Numbered from the stretch's first letter, positions 17,221-26,932 are shown. The stretch: DNA of 64,000 nt from Burkholderia gladioli (GCF_000959725.1 NZ_CP009322.1:2852001-2916000), one strand, 5' to 3'. Numbers and translations: made by a program. The notes: generated by a model from the sequence alone, not told the origin.

Positions 17221-18144
17221 ATGTTTTTCCTGAACGCGTCCGAAGTGCGCGAAACCGAAGTCTTCACGCGAATGCCCGATGCGTTCCGCAAGCCCGAGGT
17301 ACAAACCGACTGGGCACGCGCCAATCGCGGCGGACTGCCCACCGACTCGTTCCTCGAAGGCCCGGTGTGGGACCCGGCGGGCCATCTGTTCGTGACCGAC
17401 ATCCCGCACGGCCGCATCTTCCGCATCTCGGCCAACGGCGAGTGGGAACTGGTCGTGCAATACGAGGGCGAGCCCAACGGCATGAAGCGCTACGACGACG
17501 CGCATCTGCTGATCACCGACTATCGCAACGGCCTGATGCTGCTCGATATCGAGCGCGGCGCGGTGCGGCCGTTTCTCGAGCGCCGCAATTCCGAGCGCTT
17601 TCGCGGCGTCAACGACCTCAGCTTCGACTCGCGCGGCAACCTGTATTTCACGGACCAGGGGCAATCGGGCCTGCATGATCCGACCGGGCGCGTCTATCGC
17701 CTCTCGCCGGACGGCAAGCTCGACATGCTGCTCGGCAATTGTCCGAGCCCGAACGGCCTGGTGCTGTCGCCCGACGAGAAGGTGCTGTTCGTGGGCATGA
17801 CGCGCGGCAACAGCGTGTGGCGCGTACCGCTGCAAGCGGATGGATCGGTGAGCAAGGTCGGCCAGTTCTTCACCTCGTACGGGCCGAGCGGCCCCGACGG
17901 ACTGACGGTCGACAACGACGGGCGGATTCTCGTGGCCAATCCCGGGCTCGGATATGTCTGGGTGCTGAATCATCGTGGCGAGCCGGTCGAGGTCCTGACC
18001 AATTCCGCAGGCACGTCGCTGACCAACCTGTGTTTCGGCGGCGAGGACATGAAGACGCTCTACATGACCGAATCCGTGTCGGGCACCGTGCTCAAAACGC
18101 GGATGAAAACCGCCGGGCCGCTGCCACACCGCGCCAGGCAATAG
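17221..18144 (+). CDS. SMP-30/gluconolactonase family lactonase
   Basis: A 307-residue six-bladed beta-propeller: 'EGPVWDPAGHLFVTDIPHGRIFRI' holds the first metal Glu, 'RGVNDLSFDSRGNLYFTDQG' the Asn/Asp, and 'PNGLVLSPDEKVLF' and 'GPDGLTVDNDGRILVANPG' the remaining metal residues. The family hydrolyses sugar-acid lactones. No signal peptide is present, so it is cytosolic. It follows the dehydrogenase by 19 bases. Confidence 0.92.
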   Translation: MFFLNASEVRETEVFTRMPDAFRKPEVQTDWARANRGGLPTDSFLEGPVWDPAGHLFVTDIPHGRIFRISANGEWELVVQYEGEPNGMKRYDDAHLLITDYRNGLMLLDIERGAVRPFLERRNSERFRGVNDLSFDSRGNLYFTDQGQSGLHDPTGRVYRLSPDGKLDMLLGNCPSPNGLVLSPDEKVLFVGMTRGNSVWRVPLQADGSVSKVGQFFTSYGPSGPDGLTVDNDGRILVANPGLGYVWVLNHRGEPVEVLTNSAGTSLTNLCFGGEDMKTLYMTESVSGTVLKTRMKTAGPLPHRARQ

Positions 18145-18233
18145 ACAACGGCAGGCAGGAAAGCCGCGAATTCCGCGGCGCTTCCCGACCGTCATCGACA
18201 CACCGCGCCGCAGAGCGCGGCGGAGGAGCAAAC

Positions 18234-19655
18234 ATGGAAAGCAATCCGGCGCTGCGCGCCGATCCGCAAGCACATCACACCCAGGGCAGCAGAGACGCAC
18301 GCGAATCGACCGCGTCGTCGGCTCGCGCCATGTCCGAGGACGATTACGCGGCCAGCGAACGCACGCTCGCGAAAGCGTTCCGACGCATCCTGCCGTTCAT
18401 CTTCGCGTGCTACGTCGTGAGCTATCTCGATCGCACGAACGTCGGCTTTGCCGCGCTGACGATGAACCAGGACCTCGGCCTGAGCGCCGAGCAATTCGGG
18501 CTCGGTGCCGGCCTGTTCTTCATCGGCTATTTCCTCTTCGAGATCCCGAGCAACCTGATCATGCAAAAGGTCGGCGCTCGCATCTGGATCGCGCGGATCA
18601 TGATCACATGGGGGCTGTTCTCGATGGCGACCGCCTTCGTGGTCGGTCCCAAGAGCTTCGCCGCGGCGCGCTTTCTGCTCGGCCTCGCCGAGGCCGGCTT
18701 CACGCCGGGCATCTACCTGTATTTCACCCACTGGTTTCCAGGGAAGTGGCGAGCGAAGGTGACCGCCGCGTTCCTGGTCGGCATTCCGGTTGCCAACATG
18801 ATCGGCTCGCCGATCTCGGGCGCGCTGTTGCAACTCGGCGGCGCGCACGGCCTGCGCAGCTGGCAATGGCTGCTGATGATCGAAGGCCTGCCGGCGGTGC
18901 TGCTCGGTATCGCATGCCTGTTCATGCTGTCCGACCGGCCGGCGAAGGCGTCCTGGCTCAGCGACGACGAAAAGCGTTCGCTGGAAAAACGCCTGGCGCT
19001 GGAACAAGGCGATATCGGCGCCAAGCATGGCAACAAGCTGAAGGACGCACTGACCAACTGGCGGGTTTTCGTGCTCGCGCTGATTAACTTTTGCGGAATC
19101 GTCGGATCGGTCGGCGTCGGCATGTGGATGCCGCAGATCATCAAGCAGTTCGGCGTCAGCCATACGACGGTGGGCTGGCTGACCGCGATTCCCTATGCGG
19201 TCGGCGCCGTGGTGATGCTGCTGTGGGCGAGGCTCGCGCGCCGTTCGACGAACTGCATTCCCTATGTGGCCGGCGCGCTGGTGGTCGCGGCGCTGGCGTT
19301 GTGCCTGTCCGGTTTCACCGACGTGCCCGCGCTCAAGCTGGCCGCGTTGTGCTTCACGGTGAGCGGCATCCTCGCATTCCAGGCGACCTATTGGGCGATC
19401 CCGTCCGGCTTCCTGACCGGTCGTGCCGCCGCGGGCGGCCTCGCCTTGATCGTGTCGGTCGGCAATCTAGGCGGCTTCGTGGGGCCGTCGATGATCGGCG
19501 CGCTCAAGCAGATGTCCGGCGGCTTCACGTGGCCCCTGATCGCGATCGCGGCGATCATGCTGGCCGGCGCATTGATCACCGCGTGGCTCGGGGATCCGGG
19601 CGCCAACGCGGGCGAATCCACCGATGCACCCGAACCGGCCTCGTCCGGCAGGTAA
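18234..19655 (+). CDS. MFS transporter, anion:cation symporter (ACS) type
   Basis: A 473-residue transporter with 12 predicted membrane helices. 'FIFACYVVSYLDRTNVGFAALTMNQDLGLSAEQFGLGAGLFFIGYFLFEIPSNLIMQKVGAR' is the signature of ACS transporters (tartrate, glucarate, phthalate type). It should import the organic acid used by the pathway. A Shine-Dalgarno (GGAGGA, about six bases upstream) supports the ATG at 18234. It has an extended charged N-terminus of about 45 residues before helix 1. Confidence 0.9.
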   Translation: MESNPALRADPQAHHTQGSRDARESTASSARAMSEDDYAASERTLAKAFRRILPFIFACYVVSYLDRTNVGFAALTMNQDLGLSAEQFGLGAGLFFIGYFLFEIPSNLIMQKVGARIWIARIMITWGLFSMATAFVVGPKSFAAARFLLGLAEAGFTPGIYLYFTHWFPGKWRAKVTAAFLVGIPVANMIGSPISGALLQLGGAHGLRSWQWLLMIEGLPAVLLGIACLFMLSDRPAKASWLSDDEKRSLEKRLALEQGDIGAKHGNKLKDALTNWRVFVLALINFCGIVGSVGVGMWMPQIIKQFGVSHTTVGWLTAIPYAVGAVVMLLWARLARRSTNCIPYVAGALVVAALALCLSGFTDVPALKLAALCFTVSGILAFQATYWAIPSGFLTGRAAAGGLALIVSVGNLGGFVGPSMIGALKQMSGGFTWPLIAIAAIMLAGALITAWLGDPGANAGESTDAPEPASSGR

Positions 19656-19711
19656 GCAGGCTTTCAAGCAGCACCATTCCTATAAGTCAATGAATCGTGT
19701 TTGGAGACACC

Positions 19712-20851
19712 ATGCCGTTGAAAATTCGTAATACTAAAAAAATATTCCCTCGCACGGCTCTGCTCGCCGCCACCAGCGCAAGCCTGATGGCCGGGTCCGC
19801 GCATGCGCAGAGCAGTGTCACGCTGTACGGCATCGTGGATGCCGGGATCGAACATATCAACAACACGCCGACCGGTGGCAGCCTGACCCGCGAGGCATCG
19901 GGCAATCTGTCGGGCTCGCGCTGGGGGCTGCGCGGCGTCGAAGACCTCGGAAACGGCATGAAGGCGATCTTCAATCTCGAGGACGGCTTCAACATCAACG
20001 ACGGCACGACTTCACAGAGCACCAAGGGACTCGGCACGAACGCGGCCACCACGCAACGGCTGTTCGGGCGCCAGGCGTGGGTCGGACTCCGCTATTCGGG
20101 CCAGCAGTTGAGCCTCGGCCGTCAAAACGCACTGCTCTACGATGTCTCGGTGCCGTTCGATCCGATGGGCGCATCGTCGCGCTATTCGATCCTGTCCGTC
20201 GACTACGCCATGGCCGCGCGAATCGACAACTCGATAAAGTACGTCGGCACCTTCGGCCCCGTCACCGTGGCCGCCATGTACAGCACGCGCTACGACGCCG
20301 GTTATGGCAGCGAGGTGCCTGGCGCGCAACTCACGGGACGTTTCTTCAGTGGCGAGCTGACCTACGCGAGCGGGCCATTCGCCGCGACCGCCGTCTACGA
20401 GCAGCGCAACAGCAATACGGTCGCGACCAACACGGCCAGCGAGCGGCGCGCCTATGCAGCCGCGACCTATACGTTCGGCCAGATCAAGGGCTTCGCCGGG
20501 TATCGCTGGCTGCGAGACAGCAACGCGTTTCAACCCGTCAACCCGATCGTCGTGCAAGGCGGCCAGGCCAGCACCGCGAACCTGTACTACGCAGGCCTGC
20601 AGTACTACGTGACGCCCGCGTTCCAGTTGACCGCGTCCGGCTACTATCAGGACGTGCACGGCACCAACGCCGATCCATGGCTCGCTGTCCTGATGGCGGA
20701 CTACGCCTTGTCCAAGCGCACCGACCTGTATGCGGTCGCTGGCTACGCCCGCAACAAGGGCAACTCCGCGCTCGGCGTGAACGGCTACGGCACGGTAGCT
20801 CCCGGCTACAACCAGACCGGGATCACGATCGGCATGCGCTCGAAGTTCTGA
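19712..20851 (+). CDS. outer-membrane porin (Burkholderia trimeric type)
   Basis: A 379-residue porin with signal peptide (cleavage after AHA in 'MAGSAHAQSSVTLYGIVDAG'), the 'SSVTLYGIVDAGIEH' first strand, 'SGSRWGLRGVEDLGNGMKAIFNLE', and a terminal Phe (…MRSKF) for outer-membrane insertion. Such porins give entry for small anions. Its position inside a catabolic operon, with a 56-base upstream gap and its own Shine-Dalgarno (GGAGA), suggests it admits the pathway substrate. Confidence 0.93.
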   Translation: MPLKIRNTKKIFPRTALLAATSASLMAGSAHAQSSVTLYGIVDAGIEHINNTPTGGSLTREASGNLSGSRWGLRGVEDLGNGMKAIFNLEDGFNINDGTTSQSTKGLGTNAATTQRLFGRQAWVGLRYSGQQLSLGRQNALLYDVSVPFDPMGASSRYSILSVDYAMAARIDNSIKYVGTFGPVTVAAMYSTRYDAGYGSEVPGAQLTGRFFSGELTYASGPFAATAVYEQRNSNTVATNTASERRAYAAATYTFGQIKGFAGYRWLRDSNAFQPVNPIVVQGGQASTANLYYAGLQYYVTPAFQLTASGYYQDVHGTNADPWLAVLMADYALSKRTDLYAVAGYARNKGNSALGVNGYGTVAPGYNQTGITIGMRSKF

Positions 20852-20864
20852 CGCGGAGCCCATC

Positions 20865-21911
20865 ATGCAGATCGTCCACGCCCCGCATCTGCCGATCCGA
20901 GCCGACTGGCTCGCATCGCGCGAAGAAGCGATCCTCGAACCCGACCTGCCTATCGTCGACGCCCATCACCATCTATGGGACAGGCAGTCGGGCCGCTACC
21001 TCGCCCACGAATTCCGCGACGATCTCGCCAGCGGACATCGAATCGTCTCGACCGTGTATGTTCAGTGCCGATCGATGCTGCGAGCGACGGGGCCTGAAGC
21101 GCTGAAACCTGTCGGCGAGGTCGAGTTCGCCACGGGCGTGGCCGCGATGTTCGCCAGCGGCGCATACGGGACAACGCAGGCATGCGACGCCATCGTCGGT
21201 GGAGCGGACCTCACGCTTGCCTCGGAGGTGGCGGCGGTGCTCGAGACGATGCTCGAGGTATCCGGCGGACGGCTGCGCGGGATCCGCAATCCCCTCGCGT
21301 GGCACGAGGATCCGACGGTCAGCTCGAGCCCGGTGACGCCGCCGCGCGACCGCATGGCGAATCCGGCTTTCGTACGCGGCGTGCAGGCGCTCGGACGCTA
21401 CGGACTAACGCTCGATGCCTGGGTCTATCACACGCAGCTCGACGCCTTGTTCGAACTGGCGAAGGCCGCCCCGGCGGTGACGATCGTCATCGATCATTTC
21501 GGCGGCCCGCTCGGCGTCGGATCTCACGCCCGGCAGCCGGACGAAACCCATCGCGCCTGGGCACAGGCCCTGCGAAAGCTCGCGTCGCTGCCGAATACGC
21601 GGATAAAACTCGGTGGCGCCGGCATGCCCGTCTTCGGCTTCGATTTCGCGGCACAGACGTGCGCTCCGTCATCGGAAACGCTCGCGACTGCCTGGCGTCC
21701 CTATTTCGACACCTGCATCGAACTGTTCGGCGTCGAGCGCTGCATGTTCGAAAGCAACTTCCCGGTCGACAAGGGCATGTTCAGCTACCACGTAGTGTGG
21801 AACGCGTTCAAGCGACTGGCACACACCATGTCTGCCGCCGAGAAGGCAGCGCTTTTCAGCGGCACGGCCGCATCGACGTACCGCCTGCAAATTCCGGGAG
21901 ACAAACCATGA
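20865..21911 (+). CDS. cytosolic amidohydrolase (COG3618 lactonase-like)
   Basis: A 348-residue metal-dependent hydrolase of the amidohydrolase_2 group, with the metal His set in 'IVDAHHHLWD' (H34-H36), a later His in 'VIDHFGGP' and Asp in 'FESNFPVDKG'. Relatives include 2-pyrone-4,6-dicarboxylate hydrolase and L-rhamnono/L-fucono-lactonases, so lactone hydrolysis is likely. It lies 13 bases after the porin and overlaps the next transporter (ATGA). Confidence 0.88.
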   Translation: MQIVHAPHLPIRADWLASREEAILEPDLPIVDAHHHLWDRQSGRYLAHEFRDDLASGHRIVSTVYVQCRSMLRATGPEALKPVGEVEFATGVAAMFASGAYGTTQACDAIVGGADLTLASEVAAVLETMLEVSGGRLRGIRNPLAWHEDPTVSSSPVTPPRDRMANPAFVRGVQALGRYGLTLDAWVYHTQLDALFELAKAAPAVTIVIDHFGGPLGVGSHARQPDETHRAWAQALRKLASLPNTRIKLGGAGMPVFGFDFAAQTCAPSSETLATAWRPYFDTCIELFGVERCMFESNFPVDKGMFSYHVVWNAFKRLAHTMSAAEKAALFSGTAASTYRLQIPGDKP

Positions 21912-23194
21912 AGACAGGCGCAACCCTGCCGTCGAAAGTCACCATCGAACGTGAGAACGACGGCACCCGCTATCGCGACATCACGCGTGCCGAGCGCCGC
22001 TCGCTGACGCTGGCTGGCCTCGGCTGGACCTTCGAAAGCTACGACTCGTTCCTGCTGTCGCTGCTGCTGCCGACGCTCGCCTTGCAATTCGGCTTGAGCA
22101 AGGCGCAACTCGGCCTCTTCACCAGCATCACGGCCGCCGGCCAGATACTGGGCGGCATCCTGTTCGGCTATGTGTCCGACCGGATCGGGCGCGTACGCAC
22201 CGCGCTGCTGTGTATCGGCATCTATTCCCTGTTTTCCGGCTTGCTCGCATTGGCGCCCAACGAGCAGACGTTCGCCGCGCTGCGCTTTTGCGGCGCGCTC
22301 GGCATGGGCGGCACCTGGACCGCGGGTGCCGCGCTGATCGCGGAAACCTGGCATGCCAATCGTCGCGGCAAAGGCGGCGCGCTGATGCAGATGGGCCTGC
22401 CGATCGGCGCGATCCTCGCGATCACGATCGCGGGCATCGTCAGCGATATGAATGGCGGGCTGGGGGGCCATGGCTGGCGCCTGCTGTTCCTGATCGGTGC
22501 GCTGCCGTTCTTCCTGTTGTTCTGGGTCGCACGCAAGACGCCCGAATCGCCGATCTGGCTCAAGCGCCACGAGCAGGCGAAGCGCACCTCGGCAAAGCTC
22601 GCCGACTCTCGCGACGGCGTGCTGAACGTGCGTGGCCTCGTGACGGCATTCCTGTTCATCTTCTTCCTGCAATACCTGTATTGGGGTGTATTCACCTGGA
22701 CGCCGACGTTTCTCGTCGCGGTCAAGCACCTCGATTTCGTGCATAGCCTGAAGTTCGTGCTGTCGCTGCAGTTCGGTGCCATCACCGGGTTCCTGCTGTT
22801 TTCGGCCCTGGTCGACCGGCTCGGGCGACGCCCGATGTTCATCGCATACCTGCTGGTCGGCGCAGCCGCGGTGTTCGTCTACATCCTGTCGGCCAACACC
22901 TTGCTGCTGATGGTGGCGATATTCTTCACGGGCTTCAGCGTCAACGGCATCTTCGCGGGCGCCGGGCCATTCCTGGCGGAAATCATCGGCGATACCGCCT
23001 CGCGCGGCTTCCTCATGGGCCTGGCGTACAACGGCGGCCGGCTGGGCGGCTTCATCGCGCCCTTGATCATCGGTGCGCTGGCCTCGACATCCGGCGGCTT
23101 CGTGCTCGGCCTTTCCACGACGATCTTCGCGTTCATCGCCGCTGCGATCGTGGTGCTTTTCGCGCCGGAAACGCGCGGGAAAGCGCTTTCATGA
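21908..23194 (+). CDS. MFS transporter (aromatic acid:H+ symporter-like)
   Basis: A 428-residue, 12-helix transporter: 'GWTFESYDSFLLSLLLPTLALQFGLSKAQLGLFTSITAAGQILGGILFGYVSDRIGRVRT' is the SHS/AAHS-type helix 1-3 segment with the conserved loop G-x-x-x-D-R-x-G-R. It is the second of four MFS genes in the operon. Its start overlaps the amidohydrolase stop by four bases, and its stop overlaps the next MFS start. Confidence 0.9.
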   Translation: MKTGATLPSKVTIERENDGTRYRDITRAERRSLTLAGLGWTFESYDSFLLSLLLPTLALQFGLSKAQLGLFTSITAAGQILGGILFGYVSDRIGRVRTALLCIGIYSLFSGLLALAPNEQTFAALRFCGALGMGGTWTAGAALIAETWHANRRGKGGALMQMGLPIGAILAITIAGIVSDMNGGLGGHGWRLLFLIGALPFFLLFWVARKTPESPIWLKRHEQAKRTSAKLADSRDGVLNVRGLVTAFLFIFFLQYLYWGVFTWTPTFLVAVKHLDFVHSLKFVLSLQFGAITGFLLFSALVDRLGRRPMFIAYLLVGAAAVFVYILSANTLLLMVAIFFTGFSVNGIFAGAGPFLAEIIGDTASRGFLMGLAYNGGRLGGFIAPLIIGALASTSGGFVLGLSTTIFAFIAAAIVVLFAPETRGKALS

Positions 23195-24411
23195 CGGCAA
23201 GCCTGACCAACCGACTCTTTCCGGCACTCGCGGAGGCCTCGCTGCGGCGCTACCTGAGCGGGCAGATTGCATCGGTACTCGGCAGTTGGACACAGAACGT
23301 CACGCTCAATCTGCTCGTCTATCACCTGTCGGGTTCCGCCGCGATCCTCGCGCTGCTCAATTTCCTGCTCTACGGCCCCCAGTTGATCGTGGCGCCCGTG
23401 GCAGGATCGCGGATCCGGTCGGAAAACGCGCGGCGCGTCACGCTGTGCGTACTGATGACCTCGCTCGTGCTGACCGCAAGCCTGTTCGTGCTGTCGTTCG
23501 CCGGCATGCTCGGTGTCAAGCTGATTCTCGCGCATGCGCTCGCGATCGGCATTTCCAGCGCGATCGAGGTGCCGGCGCGCCAGGTGCTGCTGCTGTCGAG
23601 CCTGCGCGACGCCAGTCTCACGTCGAATGCCGTCGCGATGAACACGATGGTCTACAACGTCGGCCGCATGGTCGGCCCCACCATCGCCGGCTTCGTCTAC
23701 CCCGCCTTCGGCGAGCGCATGTCGTTCGCGATCTACATGGCGGCGCTGGGCTTCATGGCAGCCTGCGTCCGCTCGATCCGATTGAGCTCGGACGTGCCGG
23801 CGAAGCAGGCCAGCGGCCTGCGCGACGCGGTCGATTACGTGATGGCGGACGCATTTTCCGCGCGCTACCTGCCGATCCTCGCCTGTATCGGGCTGTTCGC
23901 GGGCAGCTACCAGACGCTCGTGCCGCTGCTCGCCGATCGCGCCTATCACGATGCCGCGTACTTCACCGGCCTGTTCTTCGCATGCGCGGGAGCGGGCTCG
24001 CTATCGGCGGCGGTGCTGCTCTCGTCGGCGCTCGGGCCACGGGCTTCGGCACGTTTCATCGCCTGGTCGCCATGGACTGCAGTCGCGGCGCTGCTCGTCC
24101 TGGCCGTGATCACCAACGCCGTCGCATCGGGGCCGGCTTTCTATGCGCTCGGATTCAGCCTCACCTTTGCCGCGACCTCGACCAACGCCACCATCCAGCG
24201 CCGCTGCCCCGAGCACGTGCGAGGCGGGCTCGTCGGCATGTACGGCATGGCCTACAACGGCACGATGCCGTTCGGCTATTTGTTGGTCGGCACCGCGTCG
24301 GAGGCGCTGGGCGTGCGCAATACCTTCTGCGCGATGGCCGCGGTGCTGGGCGCCGGCGTGCTGTCGATCACGCTGCTGCAAACATTCAGAAAACAGCGCT
24401 CCGGCGCTTGA
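23191..24411 (+). CDS. MFS transporter, MFS_3/EntS-like exporter type
   Basis: A 406-residue transporter with 'ASLRRYLSGQIASVLGSWTQNVTLNLLVYHLSGSAAILALLNFLLYGPQLIVAPVAGSRI', the opening of the MFS_3 (enterobactin exporter-like) family. The family mostly exports. A protective efflux role for a pathway intermediate is possible. It is translationally coupled to the upstream importer-type MFS gene. Confidence 0.88.
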   Translation: MTASLTNRLFPALAEASLRRYLSGQIASVLGSWTQNVTLNLLVYHLSGSAAILALLNFLLYGPQLIVAPVAGSRIRSENARRVTLCVLMTSLVLTASLFVLSFAGMLGVKLILAHALAIGISSAIEVPARQVLLLSSLRDASLTSNAVAMNTMVYNVGRMVGPTIAGFVYPAFGERMSFAIYMAALGFMAACVRSIRLSSDVPAKQASGLRDAVDYVMADAFSARYLPILACIGLFAGSYQTLVPLLADRAYHDAAYFTGLFFACAGAGSLSAAVLLSSALGPRASARFIAWSPWTAVAALLVLAVITNAVASGPAFYALGFSLTFAATSTNATIQRRCPEHVRGGLVGMYGMAYNGTMPFGYLLVGTASEALGVRNTFCAMAAVLGAGVLSITLLQTFRKQRSGA

Positions 24412-24429
24412 GAACACAGGAGACAGGAC

Positions 24430-25761
24430 ATGGAAGTGGAATTGACGGACGACGCGTTGCTCGAGCGTCAAACGATGCGCAAGGTGATCTGGCGATTGCT
24501 GCCGTTCCTGATGATCTGCTACCTGATGGCGTTCATCGATCGCGGCAACGTCGGCATGGCATCGCTCCAGATGAATCACGACCTCGGCATGTCGGCCAAG
24601 GCATTCGGCTTTGGCGCAAGCCTCTTTTTCGTTTCGTATTTCATCTGCGAAGTGCCGAGCAATCTTGCACTCGAAAAGTACGGCGCACGACGCTGGCTCG
24701 CGCGGATCATGATCACCTGGGGCATCGTATCGGCGTCGACGGCCTTGGTGCAGAACGCCACGACCTTCTACATCCTGCGTTTCATGCTCGGCGCGGCGGA
24801 AGCGGGTTTCGCGCCGGGCGTGCTGCTGTACCTGTCCTACTGGGTGCCGAAGAAATATCGCGCCCGCGCCGTCGCGACGTTCATGGTATCGATCCCCGCC
24901 GCGAGCTTCATCGGCTCCCCGATCTCCGCGCTGCTGCTGCAGATGGACGGCATCGCCGGTTTGCGCGGCTGGCATTGGCTGTTCGTGATCGAGGGGCTGC
25001 CGACCGTCCTGCTGGGCCTCGCCTGCCTGTTCATGCTCACCGACAAGCCTGCCGAAGCGACCTGGCTTAGCAAGGAGGAGCGCCGCTGGCTGCTCGGCGC
25101 GCTCGCTTCGGAACACAAGGCACCGAAAAAAATCGCGGCGATGCCCATCACCCGTCTGTTCCGCAATCGCTATGTGTTGTGCCTCGCACTCGTCGACACC
25201 TGCGCGTCGGCGGCGGGCAGTACCTTGTCGGTATGGCAACCGCAGTTGCTGAAATCGTATGGACTCACCGTGTTGCAGACCGGTCTGCTCAACGCGATTC
25301 CCTACGCGCTCGCTTCCGTGCTGATGATCTACTGGGGACGCCGCTCGGATCGACTCGCCGAACATCGCTGGCATACCGTCGTGCCGATGCTGCTGATCGG
25401 CCTCGGCCTGTTCGCGACCTCGTTCACCGGCTCGCTCGCGCCGACCGTTCTCATGCTGTGCGCCGTGCTGGTTGGCGCCTATGCATTCAAGGGACCATTC
25501 TGGACACTCGCCACCGACATGCTGTCGAACAGCACGGTGGCCGCCGGCCTCGCCACGGTCAATGCCATCGCGAATCTGCTGGGCGGTGGCCTGATGGTGA
25601 ACGTATATGGCTGGGTGAAGCAGGCAACCGGCAGCTACTCGCTCGCGCTGATGCCGCTGGCGATCCTCACGCTCGTCAGCGTGGCGACGCTGCTGCTGCT
25701 CACGCGCAACGGCCCCACCGGACGAGCACCGGTGCTCGACAACAACGCGGAGGCAATCTGA
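24430..25761 (+). CDS. MFS transporter, anion:cation symporter (ACS) type, second copy
   Basis: A 443-residue ACS-family transporter, similar in layout to the one at 18234 ('MAFIDRGNVGMASLQMNHDLGMSAKAFGFGASLFFVSYFICEVPSNLALEKYGARRWLARIMITWG'). The repeated presence of ACS symporters points to an anionic hydroxy acid as substrate. It starts 18 bases after the EntS-like gene with a GGAGA Shine-Dalgarno. The next gene starts two bases after its stop. Confidence 0.9.
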   Translation: MEVELTDDALLERQTMRKVIWRLLPFLMICYLMAFIDRGNVGMASLQMNHDLGMSAKAFGFGASLFFVSYFICEVPSNLALEKYGARRWLARIMITWGIVSASTALVQNATTFYILRFMLGAAEAGFAPGVLLYLSYWVPKKYRARAVATFMVSIPAASFIGSPISALLLQMDGIAGLRGWHWLFVIEGLPTVLLGLACLFMLTDKPAEATWLSKEERRWLLGALASEHKAPKKIAAMPITRLFRNRYVLCLALVDTCASAAGSTLSVWQPQLLKSYGLTVLQTGLLNAIPYALASVLMIYWGRRSDRLAEHRWHTVVPMLLIGLGLFATSFTGSLAPTVLMLCAVLVGAYAFKGPFWTLATDMLSNSTVAAGLATVNAIANLLGGGLMVNVYGWVKQATGSYSLALMPLAILTLVSVATLLLLTRNGPTGRAPVLDNNAEAI

Positions 25762-25763
25762 CG

Positions 25764-26696
25764 ATGTCGCGAATGAATCGACGTGAATTCATGTGTGGAG
25801 CGAGTAGCTTGCTGGCGGCAGCCGCCCTGCCCTCGCTTGCCCATGCACAGCAGGACTGGACGAGCGGAAGCAAGCCACCGGCATTCATGCTGCCCGCGGG
25901 GGCGATCGACTGCCATATGCATATCTACGACGATCGCTTTCCGGCGGCGCCCGGCACGACGCTGCGTCCGCCGAACGCGTCCGTCGAGCAATATCGCCAT
26001 GTGCAGAAACGCCTGGGCGTGCAGCGCAACGTCGTCGTCACGCCATCGACTTACGGCACCGACAATCGTGTGACGCTCGACGCGATAGCGCAGTTCGGAA
26101 AGAACGCACGCGGTGTCGCCGTCATCGACACATCGATCACCGACGATGCATTGCGCACGCTGGACGCGGGCGGCATTCGCGCGATCCGCTTTAATCTGAG
26201 CTATCCAGGCGCGACCACGCTCGACATGCTCGCGCCACTCGCCAAGCGCATCACACCGCTGGGCTGGCATATCGAGCTGGTGATCCAGGGCAAGCGTCTT
26301 CCGGAAATCGAATCTCATTTGACGGCCCTGCCGTGCCCGCTCGTACTCGATCACATCGCGCATGTTCCGCAGCCGGATGGCATGGCATCGGAGGGCTTTC
26401 GCGTGGCGCGGAGGCTGGTCGACAAGGGCAATACATGGATTACGCTGTCCGGGCCGTACGTCGATACGAAAAGCGGAGCGCCCTTGTTCGGCGATGTCGC
26501 GGCCGTGGCGAAGGCTTTTATCGATATGGCGCCGGAACGCATGTTGTGGGGCACCGACTGGCCGCATCCGACCGAGAAAGGCACAAAACCCGACGATGCG
26601 AACCTGGTCGATGTCATCGCCGGGTGGCTCGGGCGCGCCGATCGGCAGGAAATGGCGTTCGTGACGAACCCCGAAAAGCTCTATCGCTTCGAGTGA
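25764..26696 (+). CDS. Tat-exported amidohydrolase (LigI/galactarolactone isomerase-like)
   Basis: A 310-residue protein with a twin-arginine signal (N-R6-R7-E-F-M, hydrophobic core, cleavage near AHA-QQ), so it should act folded in the periplasm. The mature domain has 'GAIDCHMHIYDDRFP' (H51-x-H53), 'LVLDHIAHVP' and 'LWGTDWPHPT', the pattern of the COG3618 group that includes 2-pyrone-4,6-dicarboxylate hydrolase and D-galactarolactone isomerase. It probably opens or isomerises a lactone before uptake. It is the last gene of the set. Confidence 0.88.
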   Translation: MSRMNRREFMCGASSLLAAAALPSLAHAQQDWTSGSKPPAFMLPAGAIDCHMHIYDDRFPAAPGTTLRPPNASVEQYRHVQKRLGVQRNVVVTPSTYGTDNRVTLDAIAQFGKNARGVAVIDTSITDDALRTLDAGGIRAIRFNLSYPGATTLDMLAPLAKRITPLGWHIELVIQGKRLPEIESHLTALPCPLVLDHIAHVPQPDGMASEGFRVARRLVDKGNTWITLSGPYVDTKSGAPLFGDVAAVAKAFIDMAPERMLWGTDWPHPTEKGTKPDDANLVDVIAGWLGRADRQEMAFVTNPEKLYRFE

Positions 26697-26932
26697 GCCT
26701 CGCCATTCACGGCACGACGATATCCCGCTGTCCCCGAAGGCGGAAGCCGAGGCGAGGCGCAGGCGGGCAAGCGTGGGCGACCGGCCATCGGAAGGCGCCG
26801 CGGCCGTCACCTGACGGGCATGTCATCTGTTTGAATGCTTGTGCCGGTAGACTTTCCTGCTCCGGGGGCGACCGCGCGTCGGTGGCCCCCCAGCGCGTCG
26901 CGGAATATCCGTCCCACGAAACAGGAGAGCCC

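Noticed and set aside
15642..17483. 613-codon minus-strand frame
   Set aside because: It is a shadow of the RraA-like and hydroxyacid dehydrogenase genes, with no recognisable domain.
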